This document shows, one piece after another, positions 16,201 through 23,815 of a stretch of 64,000 bases of DNA. Origin of the DNA: a bacterium (GTDB taxonomy: Bacteria > Bacillota > Clostridia > Oscillospirales > Ruminococcaceae). The DNA lies in NCBI GenBank assembly GCA_004561545.1, contig SFVK01000002.1:1-64000 (forward strand), in the 5' to 3' direction. Made by a program: the position numbers and the translations under genes. The notes beneath the pieces are model-generated. The model ran no database searches. It was not told where the DNA came from and was given only the letters and a program-made list of their open reading frames with translations. Position 1 is the first letter of the stretch. Every line of letters starts with the position of its first letter.

Positions 16201-17442
16201 GGCTGGTATGCCTACGCCATCCAGGGCCTTGCCGCCCCGCAGCCTGCTCAGCCCGGCGCATCGCTGGGCAACCCGGAGGAACCGGATTTCCGTATCCTGG
16301 AACGCACCGACGCCCAAAACTACTATGCCATTGTGCAGGATGAGACCGGTGTCTGCTGGGCCACCGCTCTGGATCTGACCACCGGCGTGCAGCGCTATCT
16401 GTGTGCCAAACCCGGCTGCCCCCATACCGGTGCGGACTGTGATGCCTGTCTTGGGCAGGGGGACTGGACCGGATATGACGGCGAGGGACTTTTTGTCAAT
16501 GGGGACGAGCTGCTGCAGGTATTTGGAGCGATGGACGGCAGCTGGCTCACCGCAAAGCTGAGCGTCCGTCCCCGGTCCGGCGGCCCGGCGGCGCCCTGGC
16601 AGGACACCGATGATTTTGTTGCGCTGACCCGGGAGTTTGACTGGCTGGCCTCCGGGCAGGACCTCTATTATACCCAGCAGTTCTCCTCGGATTCCTCGTC
16701 GGGAAGCGGGCTTGGATTGTCCTATTCTGTGTACCGTCTGGAAAAGGAAGGAAAATCTCTCGGTTACTACCACCTTTATAGCGATTACAAAACCAGCCGA
16801 AACGGCCATCCTTATGGCGGTACCTCCACATTGGGCACCGCTGACGGAAAACTGGTGGTGATTGAAAGCGAACCTGCGCCCGCCCGGGAGGGTATGGGGA
16901 TTTCCGATGCATGGAAGGAGGCGCAAAACACTCTCAGGACCATCGGCCTTTCCGGCGCGGAAAGTCCCTTGCTTGAGTGGACCTACGGCGAAGACCCCCT
17001 GACACTTGCTGCCACAGGGGATGCCATCTACCTGATCCGGGAAACCGGTCCCGACCGCGGCCGTCTGCTGCGCATGGACCCCGAAACGGGCGAAATTACC
17101 GCGCTGACCGATGCGTTTCTGCCGCAGGAGGGGAGCGGCTGCACCATTCAGGCCCGGATGGGGCGGACGATGATCCTGAGCGCAACCGGGCAGGAGACAC
17201 ACAGCCGGGTCTGGTACGCGGCGGACCTGGATACCGGCGCCGTGCAGGCCATCCACTGTGCCGATGCCGACCGCATCAGCATTGCGGCCCATAACGAAAC
17301 CAGCCTTCTGCTGTGCCGGACCGCGCCCGATGGAACCTTGAGTTACAGCGTCATCTCGCTGCGGGATTTCCTGGATGGAAAGGCCCCCACCCCCTGCACC
17401 CTCTGCCGGTCGGAGTTTGCCGGAACGCTGGCGGTGCCATGA
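13252..17442 (+). CDS. M56 (BlaR1-like) membrane metalloprotease with duplicated WG-repeat sensor region
   Basis: A 1396-residue protein. Residues 1-365 are BlaR1-like: N-terminal membrane spans, a Pro/Ala/Gln-rich linker (about 65-135), a further span, the zinc motif HECTH (238-242) with the later ELACDE glutamate, and a last span (about 341-362). The rest (about 1030 residues) should be extracellular. It contains two tandem homologous units, about 403-712 and 713-990, each opening with a LGT...M...DGxWGLMxxDGTxLLPC pattern and ending with a GRWGxxDxTGxEVxPCRYDG WG repeat. A third domain (about 1005-1396) has the CAKPGCPHTGADCDAC cysteine motif and propeller-like repeats. The beta-lactam-binding domain of true BlaR1 is absent. 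The start has AAGGGAGG (13236-13243). The ligand is unknown. Confidence 0.85.
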   Translation: MLNVLTDALFVSALAGALALLVAALRPLLARRYTARLRCALWWALALWLCLPFKPTLPHAPVQLTVPQAAVEQPVSTGQAVPGNVTGPTAGESASPAQEEPQPQTGAVAAPPAVVSEAIMPDNAAEAQPAQTSAHQSPAPWQLLAILWAAVAAVVLAGRLAGYLAWRRRVLRWNAPVTDRALLENARSAARAMGLRHPVRIFANPRVDCPVTVGLFRPAVLVPETLAPGDAAAMMLLHECTHLHRRDLWLKFVLVLATSLHWFNPAVWVMARVAGQDIELACDEQALQGRPKAWRDAYGQALLTGAAGEKKILLATHFSVGKRGMMRRLRGVFDTRRKRRGVLVFAALLLAAAMTAAMVACTPAQSQTTPENAAPSNAPEQAEATVPGAVPIDGAPVLDYDAIMPAGNLGTWPQSMAAGLFTMEKDGLWGLMQADGTELLPCRAPVPVSGVSSYGNLWRWSPDGMDHTEWESASHKLQASGAGGLAANAEEIYLCRFWYNLDAPGLDHTAMDPEGCYVQNGDYLSQIKVEDWDRFGELLPMQCCHTQTSEYGAQMPVPEGDRFFYVTSGGTSPSPKEITYGGFFKKETLAPVCMDGKWAYMDRNGNLMTGADYDPVFAVEQEGNRPTQAAELVNGYAAVSRQGRWGLLDETGAEVIPCRYDGLAWTGQQLWVRQEDGWHACRLDTGAWQPEEPEQASHGLLTRTGNTRLTCDEMAPAIRLGTTTAREMAGYYTMRTADGWGLMRSDGTQLLPCMAMVPVSYCWGEEWHWYVMDLSYDTQDRYSELLEQAGDGRVSGGGHGGRSDTFVYSSGGGEPIQCFATSEGMVSRQDVSAEDWQQYGSPLPARPCRWREEEMGPMARIFASGMPLRYYFADGSWFAVSGARQGGYFGQEPLAPVRIGDHWAYVDRSGNLVTDAVYDSVFPALDSFTLSGTGQAAQMHSGYAAVCRAGRWGMIDSTGCEVLPCRYDGVAWDGGTLWIKLTDGWYAYAIQGLAAPQPAQPGASLGNPEEPDFRILERTDAQNYYAIVQDETGVCWATALDLTTGVQRYLCAKPGCPHTGADCDACLGQGDWTGYDGEGLFVNGDELLQVFGAMDGSWLTAKLSVRPRSGGPAAPWQDTDDFVALTREFDWLASGQDLYYTQQFSSDSSSGSGLGLSYSVYRLEKEGKSLGYYHLYSDYKTSRNGHPYGGTSTLGTADGKLVVIESEPAPAREGMGISDAWKEAQNTLRTIGLSGAESPLLEWTYGEDPLTLAATGDAIYLIRETGPDRGRLLRMDPETGEITALTDAFLPQEGSGCTIQARMGRTMILSATGQETHSRVWYAADLDTGAVQAIHCADADRISIAAHNETSLLLCRTAPDGTLSYSVISLRDFLDGKAPTPCTLCRSEFAGTLAVP

Positions 17443-17477
17443 CCCGGGCTTTTTCGACAAAATTTTTATGGAACCTC

Positions 17478-17505
17478 TTGCAATCTGTACAAAAAGGGGT
17501 ATACT
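17478..17505 (+). promoter_or_regulatory. Promoter of folT
   Basis: TTGCAA (17478-17483), a 16-base spacer and TATACT (17500-17505), ending about 20 bases before the THF aptamer. Confidence 0.7.
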
Positions 17506-17526
17506 GATTTTGTAAAATATGTTTTA

Positions 17527-17674
17527 CGCAGAGTAGGGATCTGCGCGTCAGACACAGCGGCAACGGCGCCGCTGTGCCGCAGTGCCTGGCCAACGGGGAG
17601 TTGTGGCAGGACGAAGAGGCCCGGCGGAACATCCGTTCCACCGGCCCGCGGTGCCGGTCCCGCATCCCACTGCT
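17527..17674 (+). promoter_or_regulatory. Tetrahydrofolate (THF) riboswitch aptamer
   Basis: The 5' signature GAGUAGGGAUCUGCGCGUCAG and the 3' signature GCAUCCCACUGC match the class I THF riboswitch. P1 GCAG (17528-17531) pairs with CTGC (17670-17673); P2 GGGATC (17536-17541) pairs with GGTCCC (17656-17661); and an internal hairpin CACAGCGGC/GCCGCTGTG follows. The central part is longer than in compact examples. THF riboswitches usually sit before folT or folate genes, and the next gene is a folate-type ECF S component. Confidence 0.8.
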
Positions 17675-17691
17675 GCATAACGGTGTGCAAC

Positions 17692-17759
17692 GGCGGGTGT
17701 GGTTGCGCACACCCGATTTGCCTCCTCCATTGTGCGGCAACACGCACAACAAAAGGAGG
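17692..17759 (+). promoter_or_regulatory. Expression platform hiding the folT ribosome binding site
   Basis: After a GGGTGTG/CACACCC hairpin (about 17695-17713), CCTCCT (17721-17726) is complementary to the ribosome site AGGAGG (17754-17759), and the intervening TTGTGCG (17730-17736) pairs perfectly with CGCACAA (17743-17749). The stacked stem would block initiation, and no T run is present, so control is probably translational. Confidence 0.7.
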
Positions 17760-17768
17760 TATTTTACT

Positions 17769-18383
17769 GTGTCCAATCAAAATCAGGAAAAAATTTCGGT
17801 ATTCTCCCGCCAATACTGGCGCACTGCGGCGGACGAGTTCAGGAACGTGCGGGTTCTGGCCTTTGCGGGACTGATCTGCGCCATGGCCATCATTCTCGAA
17901 AGCTTCCCCATCTACCTGATGGGCCAAAGCCTGAAAATCTTTTTCAGTTTTCTGGTGGTGGGGCTGGGCTGTGCCTGCTACGGTCCCGTGGTGGGGATGG
18001 CCGCCGGCGCCATTATTGACACGGTGGGCTTTCTGCTGGCCGGGTACGGGGAGCCTTATTTCCCGGGTTATCTCATCACGGCCATGCTGTCAGGGTTGAT
18101 CTACGGCGTGATGCTCTATCACCGCAAGGCTACGGTGCCCCGGCTCATTGTCACCCGGCTGCTCATCAATTACGGCAACAATGTTCTGCTGGGCAGTGTG
18201 TGGAAAGCCATGCTCTACGGCAAAGGCTACCTCTATTACCTGACCACCGGCCTTGTCAAAAACACGGTGCTGATCCCGCTGGAGGTTTTCCTCATGTGGG
18301 CGGTGCTCACCGCAGCGGAAAAGCGCGGCCTGGACCGCAACTACATCCATAAGAATCCGGGACGAAAATTTATAAAAAATTAA
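17769..18383 (+). CDS. folT: Folate ECF transporter S component
   Basis: A 204-residue membrane protein with about six hydrophobic spans. Signature features of the FolT/ECF S family are the first-span segment ALICAMAIILESFPIYLMG, the loop VGLGCACYGPVVGMAAGAIIDTVGFLL, and RLLINYGNNVLLGSVW near the C terminus. It binds folate at the membrane and works with a shared EcfT/EcfA energising module not in this window. The start is GTG at 17769, nine bases after AAAGGAGG; no ATG fits. It is controlled by the upstream THF riboswitch. Confidence 0.88.
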   Translation: MSNQNQEKISVFSRQYWRTAADEFRNVRVLAFAGLICAMAIILESFPIYLMGQSLKIFFSFLVVGLGCACYGPVVGMAAGAIIDTVGFLLAGYGEPYFPGYLITAMLSGLIYGVMLYHRKATVPRLIVTRLLINYGNNVLLGSVWKAMLYGKGYLYYLTTGLVKNTVLIPLEVFLMWAVLTAAEKRGLDRNYIHKNPGRKFIKN

Positions 18384-18399
18384 TAAAAAATGGAAGAAC

Positions 18400-18434
18400 A
18401 GCACGGCGGCTGCCCTTTACTTTGGGGGGCCGCC
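18400..18434 (+). other. Strong hairpin after folT
   Basis: GCACGGCGG pairs with CCGCCGTGC around a G-rich loop. It is a likely end-of-transcript structure but lacks a T run; the -35 of the next promoter lies inside it. Confidence 0.5.
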
Positions 18435-18444
18435 GTGCTATACT
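18416..18444 (+). promoter_or_regulatory. Promoter of the RND-tetR operon
   Basis: TTTACT (18416-18421), a 17-base spacer and TATACT (18439-18444). The palindromic operator follows 12 bases downstream. Confidence 0.6.
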
Positions 18445-18456
18445 TGTGTCAAATTT

Positions 18457-18476
18457 CCGACCGACCGGTCGGTCGG
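18457..18476 (+). promoter_or_regulatory. Perfect 20-bp palindrome, TetR-type operator
   Basis: CCGACCGACC is followed directly by its exact reverse complement GGTCGGTCGG. It sits at about +5 to +25 of the predicted promoter, so a bound dimer would block transcription. The TetR gene in this operon is the obvious candidate ligand. Confidence 0.8.
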
Positions 18477-18546
18477 CTGCACAGCACAGCAATGCGCGGC
18501 CCGCTCACAGAGAAAGAACGGTGCGCCACGCCGGAGGAACCATTTT

Positions 18547-21500
18547 ATGCCAAAGTTCAGCGTCAAAAAGCCCTTTACCATTCTGGTGGCGGTCATACTG
18601 GTCATAGTGTTGGGATTTGTCAGTCTCAGCGGAATGCAGACGGACCTGCTGCCCAACATGAACCTGCCCTACCTGATGGTGGTGACCACCTATCCCGGTG
18701 CCAGCCCCGAGCGGGTGGAATCCGATGTGACCCAGCCGCTGGAAAGCAGTCTGTCCACCATCAACGGCGTCAAAAACGTCACCAGCCAGTCCAACGAGAA
18801 TTTCAGTATGATCGTGCTGGAATTCGAGGACGACACCGATATGGACAGCGCCATGGTGAAAGCCAGTACCGCCATCAATCAGATGGGGGACAGCCTGCCC
18901 GACCTGGCCGCATCCCCCACCCTCATCGAGATGAGCCCCGACATGATGGCCACCCAGTATGTGGCGGTGGACTGCGAGGGCATGGATATCTTTGAGCTTT
19001 CCAAGTACGCGGAGGAAGAGATCATTCCCAACCTGGAGCGCGTCAACGGGGTGGCCAGCATATCCACCACCGGCCTGGTGGAGCAGACGGTGCAGATCAC
19101 GCTGGACCAGGATAAAATTGATGAAGTGAACGATAAGCTGCTGGTCCGGGTCAGCGACCGGCTGGCCGATGCCAAAAAGCAGTTGGACGACGCGCAAGCC
19201 GGGATTCAGGACGGCCTGTCACAGCTGAACAAGGCCCAGGCCGAGCTGGATTCCGGCAAAGCGGAACTGGAAACCCAGAAAAAGTCCATCACCGATCAGC
19301 TCCGTGACGCGGTCGAGCAGCTCAACGAGCAGATTCCCGCTCTGGAACAGAAAATCAGCGAGATGGGGGACCAGCTGACCAAGGCCCAGAACCAACTGGA
19401 TGGCCTCAAGGCGGACCCCTCCCGGCTGCCTGAGCTGAAGATTTCTCTGAGCAGCGATGAGCTGGCTTCGACCCGCCAGATTCTGGCTCAGTTTGACCCC
19501 CAATATAACGAGGAAGAAATGCCCGCCGATCTGACGGAAGCAGCCAGTGACCCGGTCAAGCAGGCGGCCATGATCGCCTCCATTGACCGTGCCACTGCCA
19601 GCATCAACGGAATGGTTGGATCACTTACCGGCGGAATGACAATCGATGAAGCATCCAGCGCGCTGAACCAGCAGATTGTGGGACTGTCCAGTCAGATTCA
19701 GGAGTGTGATGCCCAGATTCGGCAGCTCCAGCAGGCGCTGGAGAGCGCTGCGGATGAGGAAACCCGTGCCGCAACGCAGGCGCAAATCGAAGCGCTTCAG
19801 GCCCAAAAAGAAACGCTGGAACAGCAGCTCAGCGCGGCGCAGACCCAGAAGGAAACGCTGAATACCCTTGATCTGGCCCTGAGCCAGCTTGAACTTGCCA
19901 AGACGGCGCTCAACAATGCGGCGCTGCTGGTTCAGACCCGTCAGCAGGTCGAAAATGAAGTGAATGCAAGCCTGGACAGCCAGCGTACTGCGCTGGAGCA
20001 GACCATTGCCGACCTCAATACCCAGATTGAAAAGGGCGAAGCCATGCTGTCCCAGCTCAACAGCCAGCGTGCCCAGCTGGAATCCGCGCTGCAGAGTATG
20101 GCGGAGAACCCCACCGACCCCGCGCTGGCCGATATGGCCGTTCAGCTGCTGTTCAGCGGCACCCAGGCCCAGATTTCTTTGGGTGAGTTCCAGATCAGCA
20201 GCGGAAAAACCCAGTTGGAAGCCGGCCAGACCCAGTTGGACACTGCCCGCGAGGAGTATGAGTCCGCCCGCGAGGAGGCGCTGAACAACGCCAATCTGGA
20301 CCAGCTGCTCAATATGTCCACCCTGGCCCAGCTCATCGGCGCCCAGAACTTCTCCATGCCCGCCGGTTACATTGAAGGCGGGGAAGGGGATGACAACGAG
20401 TATATCCTCAAGGTGGGCGACGCCTTCTCCAGCATTGACGAACTGGGAGATATGATCCTGTGCAACATTGACGGCATCGGCGATGTGCGTCTGCGGGATG
20501 TGGCCAACGTTGAGATGGTGGACAATGCCGATGACGCCTATGCCAAGGTCGGCAAAAACCAGGCGGTGCTCCTTGCCATCTACAAGAGCTCCACGTCCTC
20601 CACGTCCAGCGTTTCCAAAGCCAGCAATGCGGCCATGGAAGCCATGATGGAGGAAAACCCCCGCCTTCACCTGATCCCCATCATGGATCAGGGCGACTAC
20701 ATTGAGCTGATTGTCAAAAACGTTCTGTCCAACCTGATTGAGGGCGCTATTTTTGCCGTCGTTGTTCTGGCGCTTTTCCTCAAAGATGTCCGCCCCACGC
20801 TGGTGGTGGCTATCAGTATGCCGCTCAGTGTGCTGTTTGCCATTGTGCTCATGTACTTCACCGGCATCAACCTCAACATCCTCAGCCTGTCCGGTCTGGC
20901 GCTGGGCGTCGGTATGCTGGTGGACAACTCGGTGGTTGTCATTGAAAATATTTACCGTCTGCGCAACCGTGGCCTGCCCGCGCCCCGCGCCGCCGTTCAG
21001 GGCGCACGGCAGGTATCCGGCTCCATCATTTCTTCCACCCTGACCACCATCTGCGTGTTCCTACCTCTGGTCTTTACCACCGGCATGATTATGGACCTGC
21101 TGTCCGACATGGCGCTCACCATCGGATACAGCCTCATTGCTTCGCTGATTGTGGCCCTGACGGTGGTGCCCTGCGCCGGGTCCACCGTGCTGAAAAAGCA
21201 GAAGGAGATCCGGCATCCCTGGTTCGACCGTCTGCTCAACCTGTACGAAAAGTCTCTTCGTTTCTGCCTGAACTGCAAACCGGTTCCCATCGCGCTGGCC
21301 GTCGGGCTTCTGGTCTTTTCGGTCTGGCAGGTGATCCATATGGGTATTGTGCTCATCCCTGAAATGAGCACCAACCAGCTCTCGGTGACTGTGGAGATGC
21401 CGGAGAATACCGCAAAGGAGGATGCCTTTGCCACTGCGGACGCCGTGATGGATCAGCTGATCGCCATTGACGGCATCGAGACGGTGGGGGCCATGTCCGG

Positions 21501-22986
21501 CGGTGCCGCCACCGGCGCCATCGCAGGTATGTCCACGGGCAGCAGTACCGACAATACGCGGTTTGTCTACTATATTGTGCTCAATGACGAGGGCGGCAAG
21601 AATCAGGCTGCCATCCGGCAGCAGATTGCCGACCGCACGGCGGACCTTCCCTGCGAGGTAAAAACCTCCTCCGGCGGTATGGCCGATATGAGTTCCCTCA
21701 CCGGCGGCGGACTGCAGATTGATGTTTATGGCAACAATCTGGAGGACCTGCTGACCGCCAGCGAACAGGTGATGGAAATGCTCAGCCATGTGGACGGCCT
21801 GACCGAGATTTCCAATGGTCAGGAGGAGAGCGATGCGGAAGTCCGCATTGTCATCAACAAGGACAAAGCCATGCGGCTGGGCCTTACGGTTGCCCAGGTC
21901 TATCAGGAGATTGCAAAGGCGCTGACCACCGATTCCACCTTCACCACCCTGACAGTGGGCTCGGATACCTATGATGTCTCCATTGTGGACAACACCAGGA
22001 CCCCCAATCTGGATGACATTTTCGATCTGGAATTTGAGACTACCGCCACCGACGAGGATGGCAACACCGTCAAGGAGACCCACCGCCTGGGTGAGTTTGC
22101 CTCCCGCCGGACGGGGGAGAGCTACGCCAGCATCAGCCGCGAAAACTCCTCCCGCTACATTTCGGTCACCAGCACGACGATGGAGGGCTATAATACCACC
22201 CTGATCTCCCGCGATGTGGAAAAGGAAATGCAGAATCTGAATCTGCCTGCCGGCTGTACCGCCGAGATTGCCGGCGAGTCCACCCAGGTCAACGACATGG
22301 TCCGGGAAATGGTCAAGATGATGGCCCTGGCCCTTGCGTTCATCTATTTCATTATGGTTGCCCAGTTCCAGAGCCTGCTTTCCCCCTTCATTGTTCTGTT
22401 CACCATCCCGTTGGCCTTCACCGGCGGTATGCTGGGTCTGCTCATTGCGGGCGAACAGCTCTCGCTGATTTCCCTCATGGGCTTCCTGGTGCTGATGGGG
22501 GTTGTGGTCAACAACGGCATCGTCTTTGTGGATTACGCCAACCAGCTCCGCATCGGCGGGCTGGGCCGCACCGAGGCGTTGGTGGCCACCGGGCGCACCC
22601 GGATGCGTCCCATCCTTATGACCACTCTGACCACCGTTCTGGCCATGACAGCCATGCTGCTTAGCACCGATCCGGGCAGTGAGATGGGCAAGGGAATGGC
22701 CATTGTGGTCATCGGCGGTCTGAGCTACGCCACGCTGATGACGCTGTTCATCGTGCCGGTTCTCTATGATACCTTCTACCGCCGCCCGCCGGTCAACGTG
22801 GATGTGGGGGACGACGGTCTGGACGATCTGCCCGATGATGCCGCCGAGTTTGCCGCCGCCTTTGCAGAGCGCCGGCGCGCCCAAACCGGCGAACCGCAGC
22901 CCGCCGGCCCCGCGCCGCAGAACCGCAGGCTTCACCTGCCGGGGAACGCAACACCCGACCAGACCGATGAGGAGGGACCCCAATGA
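18547..22986 (+). CDS. RND-family efflux permease with a large coiled-coil insertion
   Basis: A 1479-residue HAE1-type exporter. The N terminus has a first span (about 10-30) followed by LLPNMNLPYLMVVTTYPGASPERVESDVTQPLE, the usual start of the porter domain. Between about residues 200 and 590 lies a long Gln/Ala/Glu/Leu-rich heptad region, predicted coiled coil and absent from AcrB-type proteins. Membrane spans resume near residue 720 with the proton-relay motif LGVGMLVDNSVVVIENIYRLRNRG, and the second half repeats the fold with PILMTTLTTVLAM. Gram-positive RND pumps lack an outer-membrane channel; the coiled coil may replace the membrane fusion partner or reach the wall (inference). It overlaps tetR by four bases (ATGA). 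Confidence 0.9.
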   Translation: MPKFSVKKPFTILVAVILVIVLGFVSLSGMQTDLLPNMNLPYLMVVTTYPGASPERVESDVTQPLESSLSTINGVKNVTSQSNENFSMIVLEFEDDTDMDSAMVKASTAINQMGDSLPDLAASPTLIEMSPDMMATQYVAVDCEGMDIFELSKYAEEEIIPNLERVNGVASISTTGLVEQTVQITLDQDKIDEVNDKLLVRVSDRLADAKKQLDDAQAGIQDGLSQLNKAQAELDSGKAELETQKKSITDQLRDAVEQLNEQIPALEQKISEMGDQLTKAQNQLDGLKADPSRLPELKISLSSDELASTRQILAQFDPQYNEEEMPADLTEAASDPVKQAAMIASIDRATASINGMVGSLTGGMTIDEASSALNQQIVGLSSQIQECDAQIRQLQQALESAADEETRAATQAQIEALQAQKETLEQQLSAAQTQKETLNTLDLALSQLELAKTALNNAALLVQTRQQVENEVNASLDSQRTALEQTIADLNTQIEKGEAMLSQLNSQRAQLESALQSMAENPTDPALADMAVQLLFSGTQAQISLGEFQISSGKTQLEAGQTQLDTAREEYESAREEALNNANLDQLLNMSTLAQLIGAQNFSMPAGYIEGGEGDDNEYILKVGDAFSSIDELGDMILCNIDGIGDVRLRDVANVEMVDNADDAYAKVGKNQAVLLAIYKSSTSSTSSVSKASNAAMEAMMEENPRLHLIPIMDQGDYIELIVKNVLSNLIEGAIFAVVVLALFLKDVRPTLVVAISMPLSVLFAIVLMYFTGINLNILSLSGLALGVGMLVDNSVVVIENIYRLRNRGLPAPRAAVQGARQVSGSIISSTLTTICVFLPLVFTTGMIMDLLSDMALTIGYSLIASLIVALTVVPCAGSTVLKKQKEIRHPWFDRLLNLYEKSLRFCLNCKPVPIALAVGLLVFSVWQVIHMGIVLIPEMSTNQLSVTVEMPENTAKEDAFATADAVMDQLIAIDGIETVGAMSGGAATGAIAGMSTGSSTDNTRFVYYIVLNDEGGKNQAAIRQQIADRTADLPCEVKTSSGGMADMSSLTGGGLQIDVYGNNLEDLLTASEQVMEMLSHVDGLTEISNGQEESDAEVRIVINKDKAMRLGLTVAQVYQEIAKALTTDSTFTTLTVGSDTYDVSIVDNTRTPNLDDIFDLEFETTATDEDGNTVKETHRLGEFASRRTGESYASISRENSSRYISVTSTTMEGYNTTLISRDVEKEMQNLNLPAGCTAEIAGESTQVNDMVREMVKMMALALAFIYFIMVAQFQSLLSPFIVLFTIPLAFTGGMLGLLIAGEQLSLISLMGFLVLMGVVVNNGIVFVDYANQLRIGGLGRTEALVATGRTRMRPILMTTLTTVLAMTAMLLSTDPGSEMGKGMAIVVIGGLSYATLMTLFIVPVLYDTFYRRPPVNVDVGDDGLDDLPDDAAEFAAAFAERRRAQTGEPQPAGPAPQNRRLHLPGNATPDQTDEEGPQ

Positions 22987-23612
22987 CGCCGGATATCCGC
23001 CGTGAGCGGGAAGTTGCCATCTATCGTGCCGCCCTTGGCCTTATTGAGCAGGGGGTGAACCCCTCTGACATGAAGGTACAGCAGATTGCCTGCGCCGCGG
23101 GCATCGGCAAGGGAACGGTGTATGAGTATTTTTCCTCCAAGGATGAAATCCTTCTGGGGGTGGCGACCTATTGCTTTGACTGCGAGATTGAACGGATCGA
23201 CGCGGCATTTTCCTGCTGCGCCACCCTCTCGGAGCTGCAGCAGACCGTGCTGGACTATCTCCAGGACCTGGTGGCCAACCGCATGGGCATCTACCATGTT
23301 ATTGCGGGGGGACTGGGGATTCCGAGGTCCGAACCCCCGGCGGACGTGCGCGAGCGGGTTACCCGCCTGCGCGCAGTCACCGCAAAAACCGTGGAACGCC
23401 TGCAAAAAACCGGTGCGCTGGACCCCGCCGAAAGCCCTGACTATTTCGGTCTGGCGCTGCTCTCGGCGGCCCTGGGGGGATTTCTCTGCCTCTCGGTGGG
23501 TCGCTGCACAGGCCAGGACTTGACGCCCGTTCCCGGCTACATTCAGACCATGATCCATCGCCTTTTGGACCCCATGGGAAAGGGTGACGCTGCTGCGGCA
23601 GAAAAACAATAA
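22983..23612 (+). CDS. TetR/AcrR family transcriptional regulator
   Basis: A 209-residue repressor. The N-terminal helix-turn-helix (MKVQQIACAAGIGKGTVYEYFSSKDEIL, about residues 30-57) is typical; the rest is a helical ligand-binding domain. The start overlaps the exporter gene, so the two are co-transcribed and probably translationally coupled. The 20-bp palindrome at 18457-18476 upstream of the exporter is its likely operator, giving a ligand-induced autoregulated pump unit. Only a weak hairpin before a T run (about 23613-23638) follows. Confidence 0.92.
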   Translation: MTPDIRREREVAIYRAALGLIEQGVNPSDMKVQQIACAAGIGKGTVYEYFSSKDEILLGVATYCFDCEIERIDAAFSCCATLSELQQTVLDYLQDLVANRMGIYHVIAGGLGIPRSEPPADVRERVTRLRAVTAKTVERLQKTGALDPAESPDYFGLALLSAALGGFLCLSVGRCTGQDLTPVPGYIQTMIHRLLDPMGKGDAAAAEKQ

Positions 23613-23654
23613 ACTGCACAAGATGCATCAGCCTTTTTTGTGATTTGTGCCAAC

Positions 23655-23683
23655 TTGACTTTTTCGGTGGGATTTTTTATAAT
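23655..23683 (+). promoter_or_regulatory. Promoter of the licT-PTS-GH4 operon
   Basis: TTGACT (23655-23660), a 17-base spacer and TATAAT (23678-23683). Confidence 0.85.
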
Positions 23684-23713
23684 TTCTACATACAAGAGAA
23701 TTACCGCTTACAA

Positions 23714-23779
23714 CGTGTTACTGTTCGATCAGGCATGAGTTTAAAGCATTTTCAATGTTTTAAGCTCATGCTGTTTTTT
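23714..23779 (+). promoter_or_regulatory. RAT antiterminator site overlapping an intrinsic terminator
   Basis: A RAT-like element (GTGTTACTG...CAGGCATGAG, about 23714-23739) contains the conserved GTTACTG and CAGGC of LicT/SacY targets. Its 3' end overlaps the 5' arm of a terminator: GCATGAG (23733-23739) pairs with CTCATGC (23765-23771), TTTAAA/TTTTAA extends the stem, and six T follow (23774-23779). Binding of the antiterminator and formation of the terminator are mutually exclusive. Confidence 0.88.
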
Positions 23780-23815
23780 GTTCGGGCCATGAGCGGGTCG
23801 GTGGGGAGGAATCCA

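Noticed and set aside
12831..17442. Beta-lactam resistance locus
   Set aside because: Repressor and M56 protease are present, but there is no beta-lactamase or penicillin-binding sensor domain, so resistance cannot be claimed.
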